Both the position numbers and the translations under genes were made by a program. The notes below the pieces were generated by a model. That model did not search any database. It was not told the DNA's origin and saw only the letters and a program-made list of their open reading frames with translations. From contig CAAFLE010000027.1 in NCBI GenBank assembly GCA_900763675.1, positions 1-36,919 of the forward strand: a stretch of DNA of 36,919 nucleotides. The letters run 5' to 3'. Each line of letters opens with the position of its first letter. The stretch's first letter is position 1. The DNA comes from an uncultured Oscillospiraceae bacterium. GTDB lineage: Bacteria > Bacillota > Clostridia > Oscillospirales > Oscillospiraceae. Shown here piece by piece: positions 24,694-31,515 of this stretch.

Positions 24694-25494
24694 ATGAAAA
24701 AGACGCGGAAAATTTTCGCTCTCGCGCTGTGCGCCGTGCTGTGCTTTCTGCTGCTGCCCGGCTGTGGCTCGGGGAATACCATCCGCTTTAAAATGATCGC
24801 AGAGCTGAATCAGGAGCAATTCTGCGTCGCTTTCCGCAAGGACGATCCGCTCTGCGGCATATTCACCGCCGCGCTGCAGGAGCTTGCCGCCGACGGGCAG
24901 ATCTCACGGCTGAGCGGGCAGTATCTCGGCACGGACTACAGCTGTCTGGACGGCGTCCCCGGCGCCGTTTCGCTGCTGGAAACACAGCCGGAGCCGGGAC
25001 GGAAGCTGCGCGTCGGCGTACAGGACGGCATTGCCCCGATCTCCTCGTCCCGCGACGACGGCTCGTTCGGCGGGCTGATCCCCGATCTGGCGCAGCTCGT
25101 GGCGGAGAAGCTCGGCTGGACCTTTGAATATATGGTCATCAACAGCGACAACGTCGCCGCCGAGCTTGGCAGCGGCAACATTGACTGCGCATGGATGGCG
25201 GCGTCGTTTGCCGGAAGCGCAAGCACCGTTTCCCTCTCCCCCGGCTGGCTGCGCAACACGCACGAGCTGGTCGTGCGCAGTGACAGCCGCTATACGCGCA
25301 AAAACAGTCTCAAGGGTAAGGTCGTCGGCATTACCGACGCCACTGCGCTCGCCGCACTCAAGGAGAGCGGCATGGACGCGAAGATCGGCTCGGTATGGTA
25401 CTATGACGATCTCGCCGCGTGCTTCGCGGCGCTCGCCGCCGGAGACTGCGACGCCGTTGTGATTGACGGCATTGTGTCCGGGTATTATATGTGA
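24694..25494 (+). CDS. lipoprotein with circularly permuted solute-binding-protein fold
   Basis: This is 266 residues. The signal peptide ends in lipobox LPGC (Cys24). Residues 29-85 (FKMIAELNQEQFCVAFRKDD, then ALQELAADGQISRLSGQYLG) match the C-terminal return segment of SBP_bac_3 proteins. A linker (86-103) leads to an ordinary lobe I start at KLRVGVQDG (104-112). The lobes follow: LAQLVAEKLGW, GNIDCAW, LKGKVVGITD, and DAVVIDGIVSGYYM (253-266). The protein stops there, exactly where residues 29-85 would normally come. All parts of the fold are thus present in rotated order. The binding Asp (D258) is kept, but the conserved carboxylate-binding Arg is missing from SFAGSASTVSLSP (171-183). ATG 24694 follows GGAAGGG. 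It is probably derived from a tandem duplication of a binding protein such as the neighbour at 22242. Ligand and partner unknown. Confidence 0.8.
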   Translation: MKKTRKIFALALCAVLCFLLLPGCGSGNTIRFKMIAELNQEQFCVAFRKDDPLCGIFTAALQELAADGQISRLSGQYLGTDYSCLDGVPGAVSLLETQPEPGRKLRVGVQDGIAPISSSRDDGSFGGLIPDLAQLVAEKLGWTFEYMVINSDNVAAELGSGNIDCAWMAASFAGSASTVSLSPGWLRNTHELVVRSDSRYTRKNSLKGKVVGITDATALAALKESGMDAKIGSVWYYDDLAACFAALAAGDCDAVVIDGIVSGYYM

Positions 25495-25497
25495 TGC

Positions 25498-25527
25498 AAA
25501 GCGCTCTGCACGTGCAGAGCGCTTTTT
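25498..25527 (+). terminator. terminator after the permuted lipoprotein gene
   Basis: A perfect 13-bp stem (aaagcgctctgca at 25498-25510, tgcagagcgcttt at 25513-25525) is followed by T residues and begins three bases after the stop. Confidence 0.9.
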
Positions 25528-25579
25528 CCATAGGATAAAGCGGGGCGCACCCCTTTTCCATGCCGGAAGGGGGAATCCC

Positions 25580-25801
25580 ATGAAACGCTGCTGGAAGGAC
25601 TGGTTCCAGAAGGCGGGCATCCGTGCGCTGCGCACCGTTGCGCAGACCGCCATTGCGACCATCGGCACGTCCGCGCTGCTCTCCGAGGTAAACTGGCTGA
25701 TGGCGGGCAGCGCCGCGGCTCTTGCCGGAGTGCTGTCGCTGCTCACGTCTCTTGCCGGTCTGCCGGAGGAGTGTCCGGCGGAGCCGCCGTCCGAAGAATG
25801 A
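25580..25801 (+). CDS. phage-type holin (r1t/Dp-1-like), isolated
   Basis: This is a 73-residue protein. A short basic amphipathic start with WFQKAGIRALRTVAQ precedes a first hydrophobic helix (TAIATIGTSALL) and a second (WLMAGSAAALAGVLSLL), then a LAGLPE turn and an acidic tail. This layout and the phrases AGIRALRTVAQTAIATIGTS and LTSLAGLP are those of small class II holins of the r1t/Dp-1 group. ATG 25580 follows GGAAGGGGG. No endolysin, tail or other phage gene is near; the gene sits alone between two terminators (25498-25527 and 25817-25850). It may be a domesticated phage remnant or a chromosomal holin-like pore. Confidence 0.8.
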   Translation: MKRCWKDWFQKAGIRALRTVAQTAIATIGTSALLSEVNWLMAGSAAALAGVLSLLTSLAGLPEECPAEPPSEE

Positions 25802-25816
25802 CCGACCGATAAAATA

Positions 25817-25850
25817 CAGCCCCGCCGGTTTCCCGGCGGGGCTGACGTTT
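25817..25850. terminator. bidirectional terminator between holin and DUF4358 gene
   Basis: A 12-bp perfect stem (cagccccgccgg at 25817-25828, ccggcggggctg at 25833-25844) has a four-base loop, followed by ACGTTTTT on the plus strand and by ATTTTA on the minus strand. It fits both converging transcripts. Confidence 0.85.
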
Positions 25851-25857
25851 TTCCAAA

Positions 25858-26319
25858 TCAGGCGTACTGATCGACGACCTTGGCGGCGCTGTCGCTGTCG
25901 GCGCAGACGACGGCGATCACGTAATTGCCGATGATCTTCACGGGCGCATTTTCGAGCGACATGGCGGCGGCGGGACCGTAGCTCTTATATGCCTCGACCT
26001 TATCGGCAACGAACGTCTTGAGCGCGGCAAGCAGGCGCTCCGCCGCGGCGGAATCGACCGCTTCAAAGCAGACGATCTGCTCGGCGGTCGCCGCTGTGCC
26101 GCAGTAGACGATAGCGCTCTTATAGTCGGCGGCGTCCACGCCGTAGTACTGCGGAATTACCGCATCATCCAGCTGGCTGAGACTGTCGGTAAAGTTGGCG
26201 TTTGCCAGAACATCGTCCACGAACGCCCGCGGCTCCATCGTCTTTTTCGAGCCGCCGCAGCCCGCAAACAGCGAAACGATGCACACGAGAGCAAGCAGCA
26301 GCGCAAGAGTTTTCTTCAT
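25858..26319 (-). CDS. DUF4358-type lipoprotein
   Basis: This is a 153-residue secreted lipoprotein: signal peptide, then lipobox FAGC (Cys21), then a small alpha/beta domain. The domain carries FVDDVLANANFTDSLSQLDDAVIPQYYGVD, written here as two adjoining motifs, and GTAATAEQIVCFEAVDSAAAE before a helix and GNYVIAVVCADSD. These are features of the DUF4358 family of Clostridia lipoproteins, whose function is unknown. It follows the SGNH hydrolase by 15 bases and shares its transcript. DUF4358 genes are frequently found with SGNH or MBOAT acyl-transfer genes, so a role in cell-surface acyl modification is a reasonable inference. Confidence 0.8.
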   Translation of the reverse strand: MKKTLALLLALVCIVSLFAGCGGSKKTMEPRAFVDDVLANANFTDSLSQLDDAVIPQYYGVDAADYKSAIVYCGTAATAEQIVCFEAVDSAAAERLLAALKTFVADKVEAYKSYGPAAAMSLENAPVKIIGNYVIAVVCADSDSAAKVVDQYA

Positions 26320-26334
26320 AGCAATACCTCTTTC

Positions 26335-27972
26335 TTATTCGGTGAGAAGTTTTTCGTCCACATAGTGGGTCTTCATATAATTCGCCCAGGCGACATACCC
26401 GGACTTTTCAAAATGCTTGCCGTCACCGGCAAAGGCATAGTCGGACGAGAGATAGCCGTATTCGTCCACAAGCAGGGAGTAAATGTCGAGATACCAGCAG
26501 TTTTCGTCGGCGCAGAGCTGCTTGAGCGCGGAGTTGAAGGCGTTGATGCGCTCCATATTCTGCACCTCGTTGGGGTCGGCGTCTACCTCCTGCGTCACGG
26601 GCGTGACAGAAATGACATAGATATTCGCCTTCGTCTGGTGTTCGCGGACATACTCGATGAGCGTTTTGTAGCTCTGGACAAAGGAGTTCACGTCCGTGCC
26701 GACCTCATTGAGACCGAACATCAGGTAGATGTCCTGATAATAGTCCGGGTCGTTGAGCGTGAGCGGCGAGAGATCGAGTGTGCCGAGAACGTTGCTGACG
26801 ACCGCGCCGGTGCCGTAGATGTACCGCATATTCGATACGCCTGACCACATGAAAAAGCCCTCGACAAGCGAGTTGCCGATCATGCAGGAGCGGTCAAAGT
26901 GGCTGTCGTACACCGCCTCGGCGCGTTCCGGGACGGTCGCGCCCCAGTCGGCGGGAACGATGAGATCGCCTTCGCGCTTCGCCTTCGCGCCGGAGGGCGT
27001 CGGCGTCGGCACGGCGGTGGGCTTCGGCGTCATGGAAACCTCGGCGCTCGCCTCCGGCGTGGCTTCGCCGGGCTGCGGCGTATCGGCCGGGCGGGGCGTC
27101 GCGGTGACGGGGGCGTAGCTCGGCAGCGTGTAGAGCGGCTTTTCGTTGCTCTTCTGCGCGAGCTTCACAATGCCGAACACGATGAGACCGACGATAACGA
27201 GCGCGGCAAGAAGAAACGCCGGGTGGATCCGGTTTTTCCCGATGCGCGGCAGACGGAAGGAAAAGCCCGTCTTTCCGGACGGCGGGCGGCGCGGCGGCGT
27301 GCCGCCGCCGGAGGAAGCTCCCGTGGTGGGACGCTGCGTCGGACGGCGCACCGCGCCGGGGCGGTAATAGTCGCCGTGCGGGCGCTGCGCCGCGGCGAAA
27401 TACGGGCGCTGCTGCGCCGTTTCTCTGGGCGCGGCGCCGCCGTAGAACGGGTCCGGCGTCTGCTCCGGCGGCTGCGGCGCGGCGCGGTACGCCCCGCCGG
27501 TCGCATACGGCTGGCGGTACGGCGTCTCGGCGCGGCGGTAAGGGTCATACCCCTGCTGCGGCTGCGCGGGAGCGGCGCGGCGCGGCGGCGCGGCGTTCGG
27601 CTCAAAATCGCCGCTGCGGAGAGCGTCCCACGAGATTTCCGTGAACGCCGCGGAGCCGCCGGCATAGGGGTTCTGCCGCGGCGTTTGGCGGGTATACTCC
27701 GGATAGCTCTGCGCGGGGCGGCTCTGCGGTGTATACGGAACGGCACGCGGCGCGGTTTTTCCCGCCGGCGGTGCACTCCGGGCGCCGCGGCGGGTCGTTC
27801 CGGTTTCGATCTCGGTATATTGCGGCGCCGGACGTCCGGCGCTCGGCGTGCGCCGCATGGCGTCCGGCGGCAGCTCGGTGAACAGATCGCTTTGACGACC
27901 GCTCTGCGTTCCCGCCGTCTGCGGCGGGCGCGACGCGCCGTCTCTTCGATAGCTGGATTCGCGGTTTTCCAT
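26335..27972 (-). CDS. membrane-anchored SGNH/GDSL-like hydrolase with long disordered N-terminus
   Basis: This is 545 residues. Residues 1-249 are Pro/Arg/Gln/Ala-rich and disordered, then a basic stretch and one TM helix (about 250-272). A Pro/Thr linker (280-330) leads to an extracellular hydrolase domain (about 340-545). The SGNH block I is IGNSLVEG with S368 (G-N-S instead of G-D-S). A block III-like GLNEVG is visible, and D517 and H520 in GDGKHF complete the triad. The likely reaction is hydrolysis or transfer of an O-acyl group on a surface polymer. I choose ATG 27972 (MENRESSYRRDG) with GGAGG on the minus strand 11 bases upstream; an extension to 28035 overlaps the promoter. Confidence 0.82.
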   Translation of the reverse strand: MENRESSYRRDGASRPPQTAGTQSGRQSDLFTELPPDAMRRTPSAGRPAPQYTEIETGTTRRGARSAPPAGKTAPRAVPYTPQSRPAQSYPEYTRQTPRQNPYAGGSAAFTEISWDALRSGDFEPNAAPPRRAAPAQPQQGYDPYRRAETPYRQPYATGGAYRAAPQPPEQTPDPFYGGAAPRETAQQRPYFAAAQRPHGDYYRPGAVRRPTQRPTTGASSGGGTPPRRPPSGKTGFSFRLPRIGKNRIHPAFLLAALVIVGLIVFGIVKLAQKSNEKPLYTLPSYAPVTATPRPADTPQPGEATPEASAEVSMTPKPTAVPTPTPSGAKAKREGDLIVPADWGATVPERAEAVYDSHFDRSCMIGNSLVEGFFMWSGVSNMRYIYGTGAVVSNVLGTLDLSPLTLNDPDYYQDIYLMFGLNEVGTDVNSFVQSYKTLIEYVREHQTKANIYVISVTPVTQEVDADPNEVQNMERINAFNSALKQLCADENCWYLDIYSLLVDEYGYLSSDYAFAGDGKHFEKSGYVAWANYMKTHYVDEKLLTE

Positions 27973-28006
27973 GGAGAAATGTACCTCCGCACAAAAATAC
28001 AATTTT

Positions 28007-28035
28007 ATTATAGTGTTTTTTGTCCCCATATGCAA
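28007..28035 (-). promoter_or_regulatory. promoter of the SGNH hydrolase gene
   Basis: On the minus strand TTGCAT (28035-28030) lies 17 bases from a consensus TATAAT (28012-28007), 35 bases before the ATG at 27972. This rules out the longer N-terminal extension. Confidence 0.8.
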
Positions 28036-28072
28036 GTAAAAAAAGCGTTTCGTTTTTCTTGCGCAGAGACGT

Positions 28073-28101
28073 TTGGCGTGGTATAGTAACTTAGTTATAA
28101 T
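28073..28101 (+). promoter_or_regulatory. promoter of the methyltransferase/ECF/truA operon
   Basis: TTGGCG (28073-28078) lies 17 bases from a consensus TATAAT (28096-28101), 33 bases before the ATG at 28134. It is divergent from the SGNH promoter, with only about 37 bases between the -35 boxes, so cross-regulation is possible. Confidence 0.8.
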
Positions 28102-28133
28102 ATAGAGTTATTGTATTTTGGAGGAGTATCCTC

Positions 28134-28994
28134 ATGTGGATCGCCGAAAATTGGAAGGATTATGAGCTGCTTGACGCCTCCGGCGGAGAACGTCTCGAAC
28201 GCTGGGGAGATTATATTCTCGTGCGTCCCGACCCGCAGGTCATCTGGAATACGCCGCGCACCGCCCCCGGCTGGAAGCGCCCGGAGGGACGGTACAGCCG
28301 CAGCCACACCGGCGGCGGCTCGTGGGATAAGGGACAGCTCCCGGCGAGCTGGGACATTCATTACGGTTCGCTCACGTTCCATGTCAAGCCCATGAATTTC
28401 AAGCACACCGGGCTTTTCCCCGAACAGGCGGCGAACTGGGACTGGATGCAGAAAAAGATCCGCGAGGCAGACCGCCCGATCCGCGTGCTGAATCTCTTTG
28501 CCTATACGGGCGGGGCGAGCGTCGCCTGTCTTGCCGCGGGCGCGAGCGTCTGCCATGTGGACGCCGCCAAGGGCATGGTCGCCTGGGCGAAGGACAACGC
28601 CGCGGCGTCCGGTCTTTCCGGCGCGAGCGTCCGGTGGATCGTGGACGACTGCGCCAAATTCGTCGAACGGGAAATTCGCCGCGGGCATCAGTACGACGCG
28701 ATCATCATGGACCCGCCGTCCTACGGCCGCGGCCCCGGCGGCGAGGTATGGAAGCTCGAGGACAACCTCTGGGATTTTGTCTCGCTCTGCGCGGGCGTGC
28801 TGTCCGACGACGCGCTGTTTGTTCTCATCAATTCCTACACGACGGGGCTTGCCCCCTCGGTGCTTTCGTATATCACCGACAGCATTTTTACCGCCCGGCG
28901 CGGCGGTTCGTCGCGTGCCGAGGAGCTGGGTCTTCCCGTGACGCAGAGCGGTCTTGTTCTCCCCTGCGGGGCGAGCTGCCGCTGGGAGGCATAA
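28134..28994 (+). CDS. class I SAM-dependent methyltransferase (RlmI/RlmK-like)
   Basis: This is 286 residues. A small beta-rich N-terminal part (1-95, with SWDIHYGSLTFHVKPMNFKH and then TGLFPEQ) leads to a Rossmann methyltransferase domain. SAM motif I is VLNLFAYTGGAS (118-129), a VDAAKGMVAWAKDNA ribose-binding region follows, and the catalytic-site motif is MDPPSYGRG (192-200). DPPSYG with F-x-Y-T-G-x-x-S is typical of the RlmI/RlmK rRNA methyltransferase family, but the usual N-terminal PUA domain is absent. The target base is unknown. GGAGGAG precedes the ATG, and ecfA1 begins directly after the stop. Confidence 0.85.
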   Translation: MWIAENWKDYELLDASGGERLERWGDYILVRPDPQVIWNTPRTAPGWKRPEGRYSRSHTGGGSWDKGQLPASWDIHYGSLTFHVKPMNFKHTGLFPEQAANWDWMQKKIREADRPIRVLNLFAYTGGASVACLAAGASVCHVDAAKGMVAWAKDNAAASGLSGASVRWIVDDCAKFVEREIRRGHQYDAIIMDPPSYGRGPGGEVWKLEDNLWDFVSLCAGVLSDDALFVLINSYTTGLAPSVLSYITDSIFTARRGGSSRAEELGLPVTQSGLVLPCGASCRWEA

Positions 28995-29834
28995 ATGAAC
29001 AACGCCGTTATCACATTGGAAAACGTCCGCTTCCGCTATCCGGACGCGGGGCGCGACGCGCTCTCCGGCATCTCGCTTTCCATTGAGGCGGGATCGTTCA
29101 TCGCCGTTCTCGGTCACAACGGCTCCGGAAAATCCACGCTTGCCAAGCTGCTCAACGCGATTCTCGTGCCGACGGAGGGCATCGTTTCCGTCAAGGGCAT
29201 GGACACCCGCGACGAGGAAAATCTTCTCTCCGTGCGCCGCACGGTGGGCATGGTGTTCCAGAATCCCGACAACCAGATCGTTGCGAGCGTCGTGGAGGAC
29301 GACGTGGCGTTCGCCCCGGAAAATCTCGGCGTCCCGCCGGCGGAGATCCGCCGCCGCGTGGACGAGGCGCTTCGCCGCGTCGGAATGTACGAGTTCCGCG
29401 AAAACGCCCCTCACCTGCTCTCCGGCGGGCAGAAGCAGCGCGTCGCCATCGCCGGGGTGCTGGCGATGCAGCCGGAAATTCTCGTCATGGACGAGCCTAC
29501 CGCCATGCTCGACCCCGCCGGACGGCGCGAGGTTTTGGAAACCGTGGAGGAGCTTCGCCGGACGACCGGCATGACGGTCGTCCTCATCACGCACCACATG
29601 GACGAGTGCATCAACGCCGACCGGCTGCTCGTCATTTCCGACGGCGAGCTTGTTCTCGACGGCACGCCGAAGGAGGTTTTCTCGCAGGTCGAGAAAATGC
29701 GCTCCATCGGGCTGGACGTACCCGCCACGACCGAAACGCTCCGGGAGCTGCGGCGTGCCGGCGCGGATGTGCCGCTCGACGCGCTCACCGACGCGGAAGC
29801 CGCCGACGCCATCGTCCGATGGCTCAAAGAATAA
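28995..29834 (+). CDS. ecfA1: energy-coupling factor transporter ATPase EcfA1
   Basis: This is the first of the two ATPases of the shared ECF vitamin-uptake module. It has 279 residues. Walker A is GHNGSGKST (40-48), the ECF-specific Q-loop is FQNPDNQIVA, the signature is LSGGQKQRVAIAGVLA, Walker B is ILVMDEPTAMLDP and the switch is ITHHMDEC. The C-terminal extension after the ABC core (about 230-279) is normal for EcfA. The start codon immediately follows the methyltransferase stop (TAAATG). EcfA1-EcfA2-EcfT-TruA is a conserved order in Firmicutes. Confidence 0.95.
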   Translation: MNNAVITLENVRFRYPDAGRDALSGISLSIEAGSFIAVLGHNGSGKSTLAKLLNAILVPTEGIVSVKGMDTRDEENLLSVRRTVGMVFQNPDNQIVASVVEDDVAFAPENLGVPPAEIRRRVDEALRRVGMYEFRENAPHLLSGGQKQRVAIAGVLAMQPEILVMDEPTAMLDPAGRREVLETVEELRRTTGMTVVLITHHMDECINADRLLVISDGELVLDGTPKEVFSQVEKMRSIGLDVPATTETLRELRRAGADVPLDALTDAEAADAIVRWLKE

Positions 29835-29857
29835 TCCGTCTGTAAAGGTTTTTCGTT

Positions 29858-30718
29858 ATGCCCGATATTCGACTGGAATCGCTCCGGTGCGTATACAGCG
29901 CCGGAACGCCGTTTGAAAAGGTCGCTCTCGACAACATTGATCTTACCGTCCCCTCCGGACAGTATGCCGCGCTGCTCGGTCATACCGGCAGCGGCAAAAG
30001 CACGCTCATCCAGCATCTCAACGGGCTTTTGAAGCCCGCTGCCGGGCGCGTGCTGCTCGGCGGGGAGGACATCCACCGCTCCAAGGAGGCGCTGCGCGGC
30101 GTCCGTTTCCGCGTGGGACTGGTGTTCCAGTATCCGGAATATCAGCTCTTTGAAGAGACGGTTTACCGCGACATTGCGTTCGGTCCCAAAAACATGGGGC
30201 TGTCCGAGCAGGAGGTGGACGAGCACGTCCGCTTCGGCGCGAAGTTTGCCGGGGTGGGCGAGGCGCTTTTCGACGCCTCCCCGCTCGATCTCTCCGGCGG
30301 ACAGAAGCGCCGGATCGCCATCGCGGGCGTCATGGCGATGAAGCCGGAGGTGCTGGTACTCGACGAGCCGATGGCGGGGCTTGACCCTGCCGGATGCCGC
30401 GACATTCTCTCCAACATCACCGAGTACCGCCGTTCCACCGGAAGCACCGTCATTCTCGTAACGCACGACATGGACGTCGCCGCGGAAAACGCCGAGCGGC
30501 TCATCGTCATGCGCCGCGGCAAAATCGCGCTCGACGGCACGCCGGAGGAGATCTTCTCCCACGCCGCGGAGCTTCGGGAAATGGGTCTCGGCATTCCGGG
30601 CGCGGCAGCGCTCGCCGAGGAGCTGCGCTCTCGCGGCGTTGCTCTGCCGCAGGGTATCTATACGCCCCGGGCGCTCACGGCGGCGCTGCTTGCGCAGAAG
30701 GAGGGCGGCGTATGCTGA
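29858..30718 (+). CDS. ecfA2: energy-coupling factor transporter ATPase EcfA2
   Basis: This second ECF ATPase forms the heterodimer with EcfA1. It has 286 residues. Walker A is GHTGSGKST (41-49), the diagnostic Q-loop is FQYPEYQLFEETV, then GPKNMG, signature LSGGQKRRIAIAGVMA, Walker B VLVLDEPMAGLDP and switch VTHDMD. FQYPEYQLF distinguishes EcfA2 from EcfA1. It lies 23 bases after ecfA1 and overlaps the ecfT start by seven bases, so translation is coupled. Confidence 0.95.
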   Translation: MPDIRLESLRCVYSAGTPFEKVALDNIDLTVPSGQYAALLGHTGSGKSTLIQHLNGLLKPAAGRVLLGGEDIHRSKEALRGVRFRVGLVFQYPEYQLFEETVYRDIAFGPKNMGLSEQEVDEHVRFGAKFAGVGEALFDASPLDLSGGQKRRIAIAGVMAMKPEVLVLDEPMAGLDPAGCRDILSNITEYRRSTGSTVILVTHDMDVAAENAERLIVMRRGKIALDGTPEEIFSHAAELREMGLGIPGAAALAEELRSRGVALPQGIYTPRALTAALLAQKEGGVC

Positions 30719-31515
30719 AGGATATAACGCTCGGTCAGTACTTCCCCGGCAGCACCGTTGTCCACCGGCTCGACCCGCGAACAAAGCTCATCGCCGTAGT
30801 GCTGTACATTGCCGCGCTCTTCACCGCGAACAACTGGAGCGCCACCGCGCTCGTGCTGCTCTCGCTCGTTTTCTGCGTGGCACTCTCGCACATCCGCCCG
30901 AAAGCGCTTTTCAAGGGTCTCAAGCCGCTCATCGTGATCGTGATCCTCACGGCGGTCCTCAATCTCTTCTACTCGGACGGCAAGGTCCTCTGTTCCTGGT
31001 GGATCTTCCGCATTACGGACAACGGCATCCGCCGCGCCGTTTTGATGGTACTGCGCATCGTTCTGCTTGTGTGCGGAACGTTTCTTCTGACGTATACCAC
31101 CTCTCCCCTGCAGCTCACCGACGGGCTGGAGCAGCTGATGAACCCGCTCAAAAAGCTGCGCTTCCCGGTGCATGAGCTTGCCATGATGATGAGCATCGCG
31201 CTGCGCTTTATTCCGACGCTCATCGAGGAGACCGACAAGATCATGTCTGCGCAGAAGGCACGCGGCGCGGATTTTGACAGCGGCAGTCTTGCCCGCCGCG
31301 CCAAGGCGCTTCTGCCGATCCTCGTGCCGCTGTTCGTGAGCGCGTTCCGCCGCGCCGACGAGCTTGCCACCGCGATGGAGTGCCGCTGCTACAACGGCGG
31401 CGAGGGACGCACCCGCATGAAGGTGCTGCACATGGGACGAAACGACGCCGTCGCCCTCATCTTCTGGGCGCTCATTCTCGCGGGGTCGATCGTCCTCACG
31501 AGGTACGGCATTTGA
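30712..31515 (+). CDS. ecfT: energy-coupling factor transporter transmembrane protein EcfT
   Basis: This 267-residue scaffold membrane protein connects EcfA1/A2 to substrate-specific S components. It begins with the typical GQYFPGSTVVHRLDPRTKL region, has several hydrophobic helices, then the coupling helices: AQKARGADFDSG with the first Ala-Arg-Gly, and AMECRCYNGGEGRT, where the second motif reads C-R-C instead of A-R-G. One membrane helix follows at the C-terminus (FWALILAGSIVL). ATG 30712 overlaps the ecfA2 end. No S-component gene is in this window, consistent with a shared group II ECF module. Confidence 0.93.
   Translation: MLKDITLGQYFPGSTVVHRLDPRTKLIAVVLYIAALFTANNWSATALVLLSLVFCVALSHIRPKALFKGLKPLIVIVILTAVLNLFYSDGKVLCSWWIFRITDNGIRRAVLMVLRIVLLVCGTFLLTYTTSPLQLTDGLEQLMNPLKKLRFPVHELAMMMSIALRFIPTLIEETDKIMSAQKARGADFDSGSLARRAKALLPILVPLFVSAFRRADELATAMECRCYNGGEGRTRMKVLHMGRNDAVALIFWALILAGSIVLTRYGI

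Noticed and set aside
25463..25491. Promoter-like TTGACG-17-TATATG inside the end of the permuted lipoprotein gene
   Set aside because: The start would fall at the first base of the intact terminator hairpin (25498), giving only a very short RNA. It is probably chance within coding sequence.
25580..25801. Holin as evidence of a prophage
   Set aside because: No other phage gene is nearby and the surrounding genes are ordinary chromosomal ones, so only an isolated holin is called.
26899..28086. 395-codon Arg-rich plus-strand frame opposite the SGNH hydrolase
   Set aside because: It is a composition artefact of the Pro/Arg-rich minus-strand coding region, and it crosses the two divergent promoters.
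28095..29597. 500-codon minus-strand frame opposite the methyltransferase and ecfA1
   Set aside because: It is an antisense shadow that covers the plus-strand promoter at 28073-28101 and two well-defined genes.
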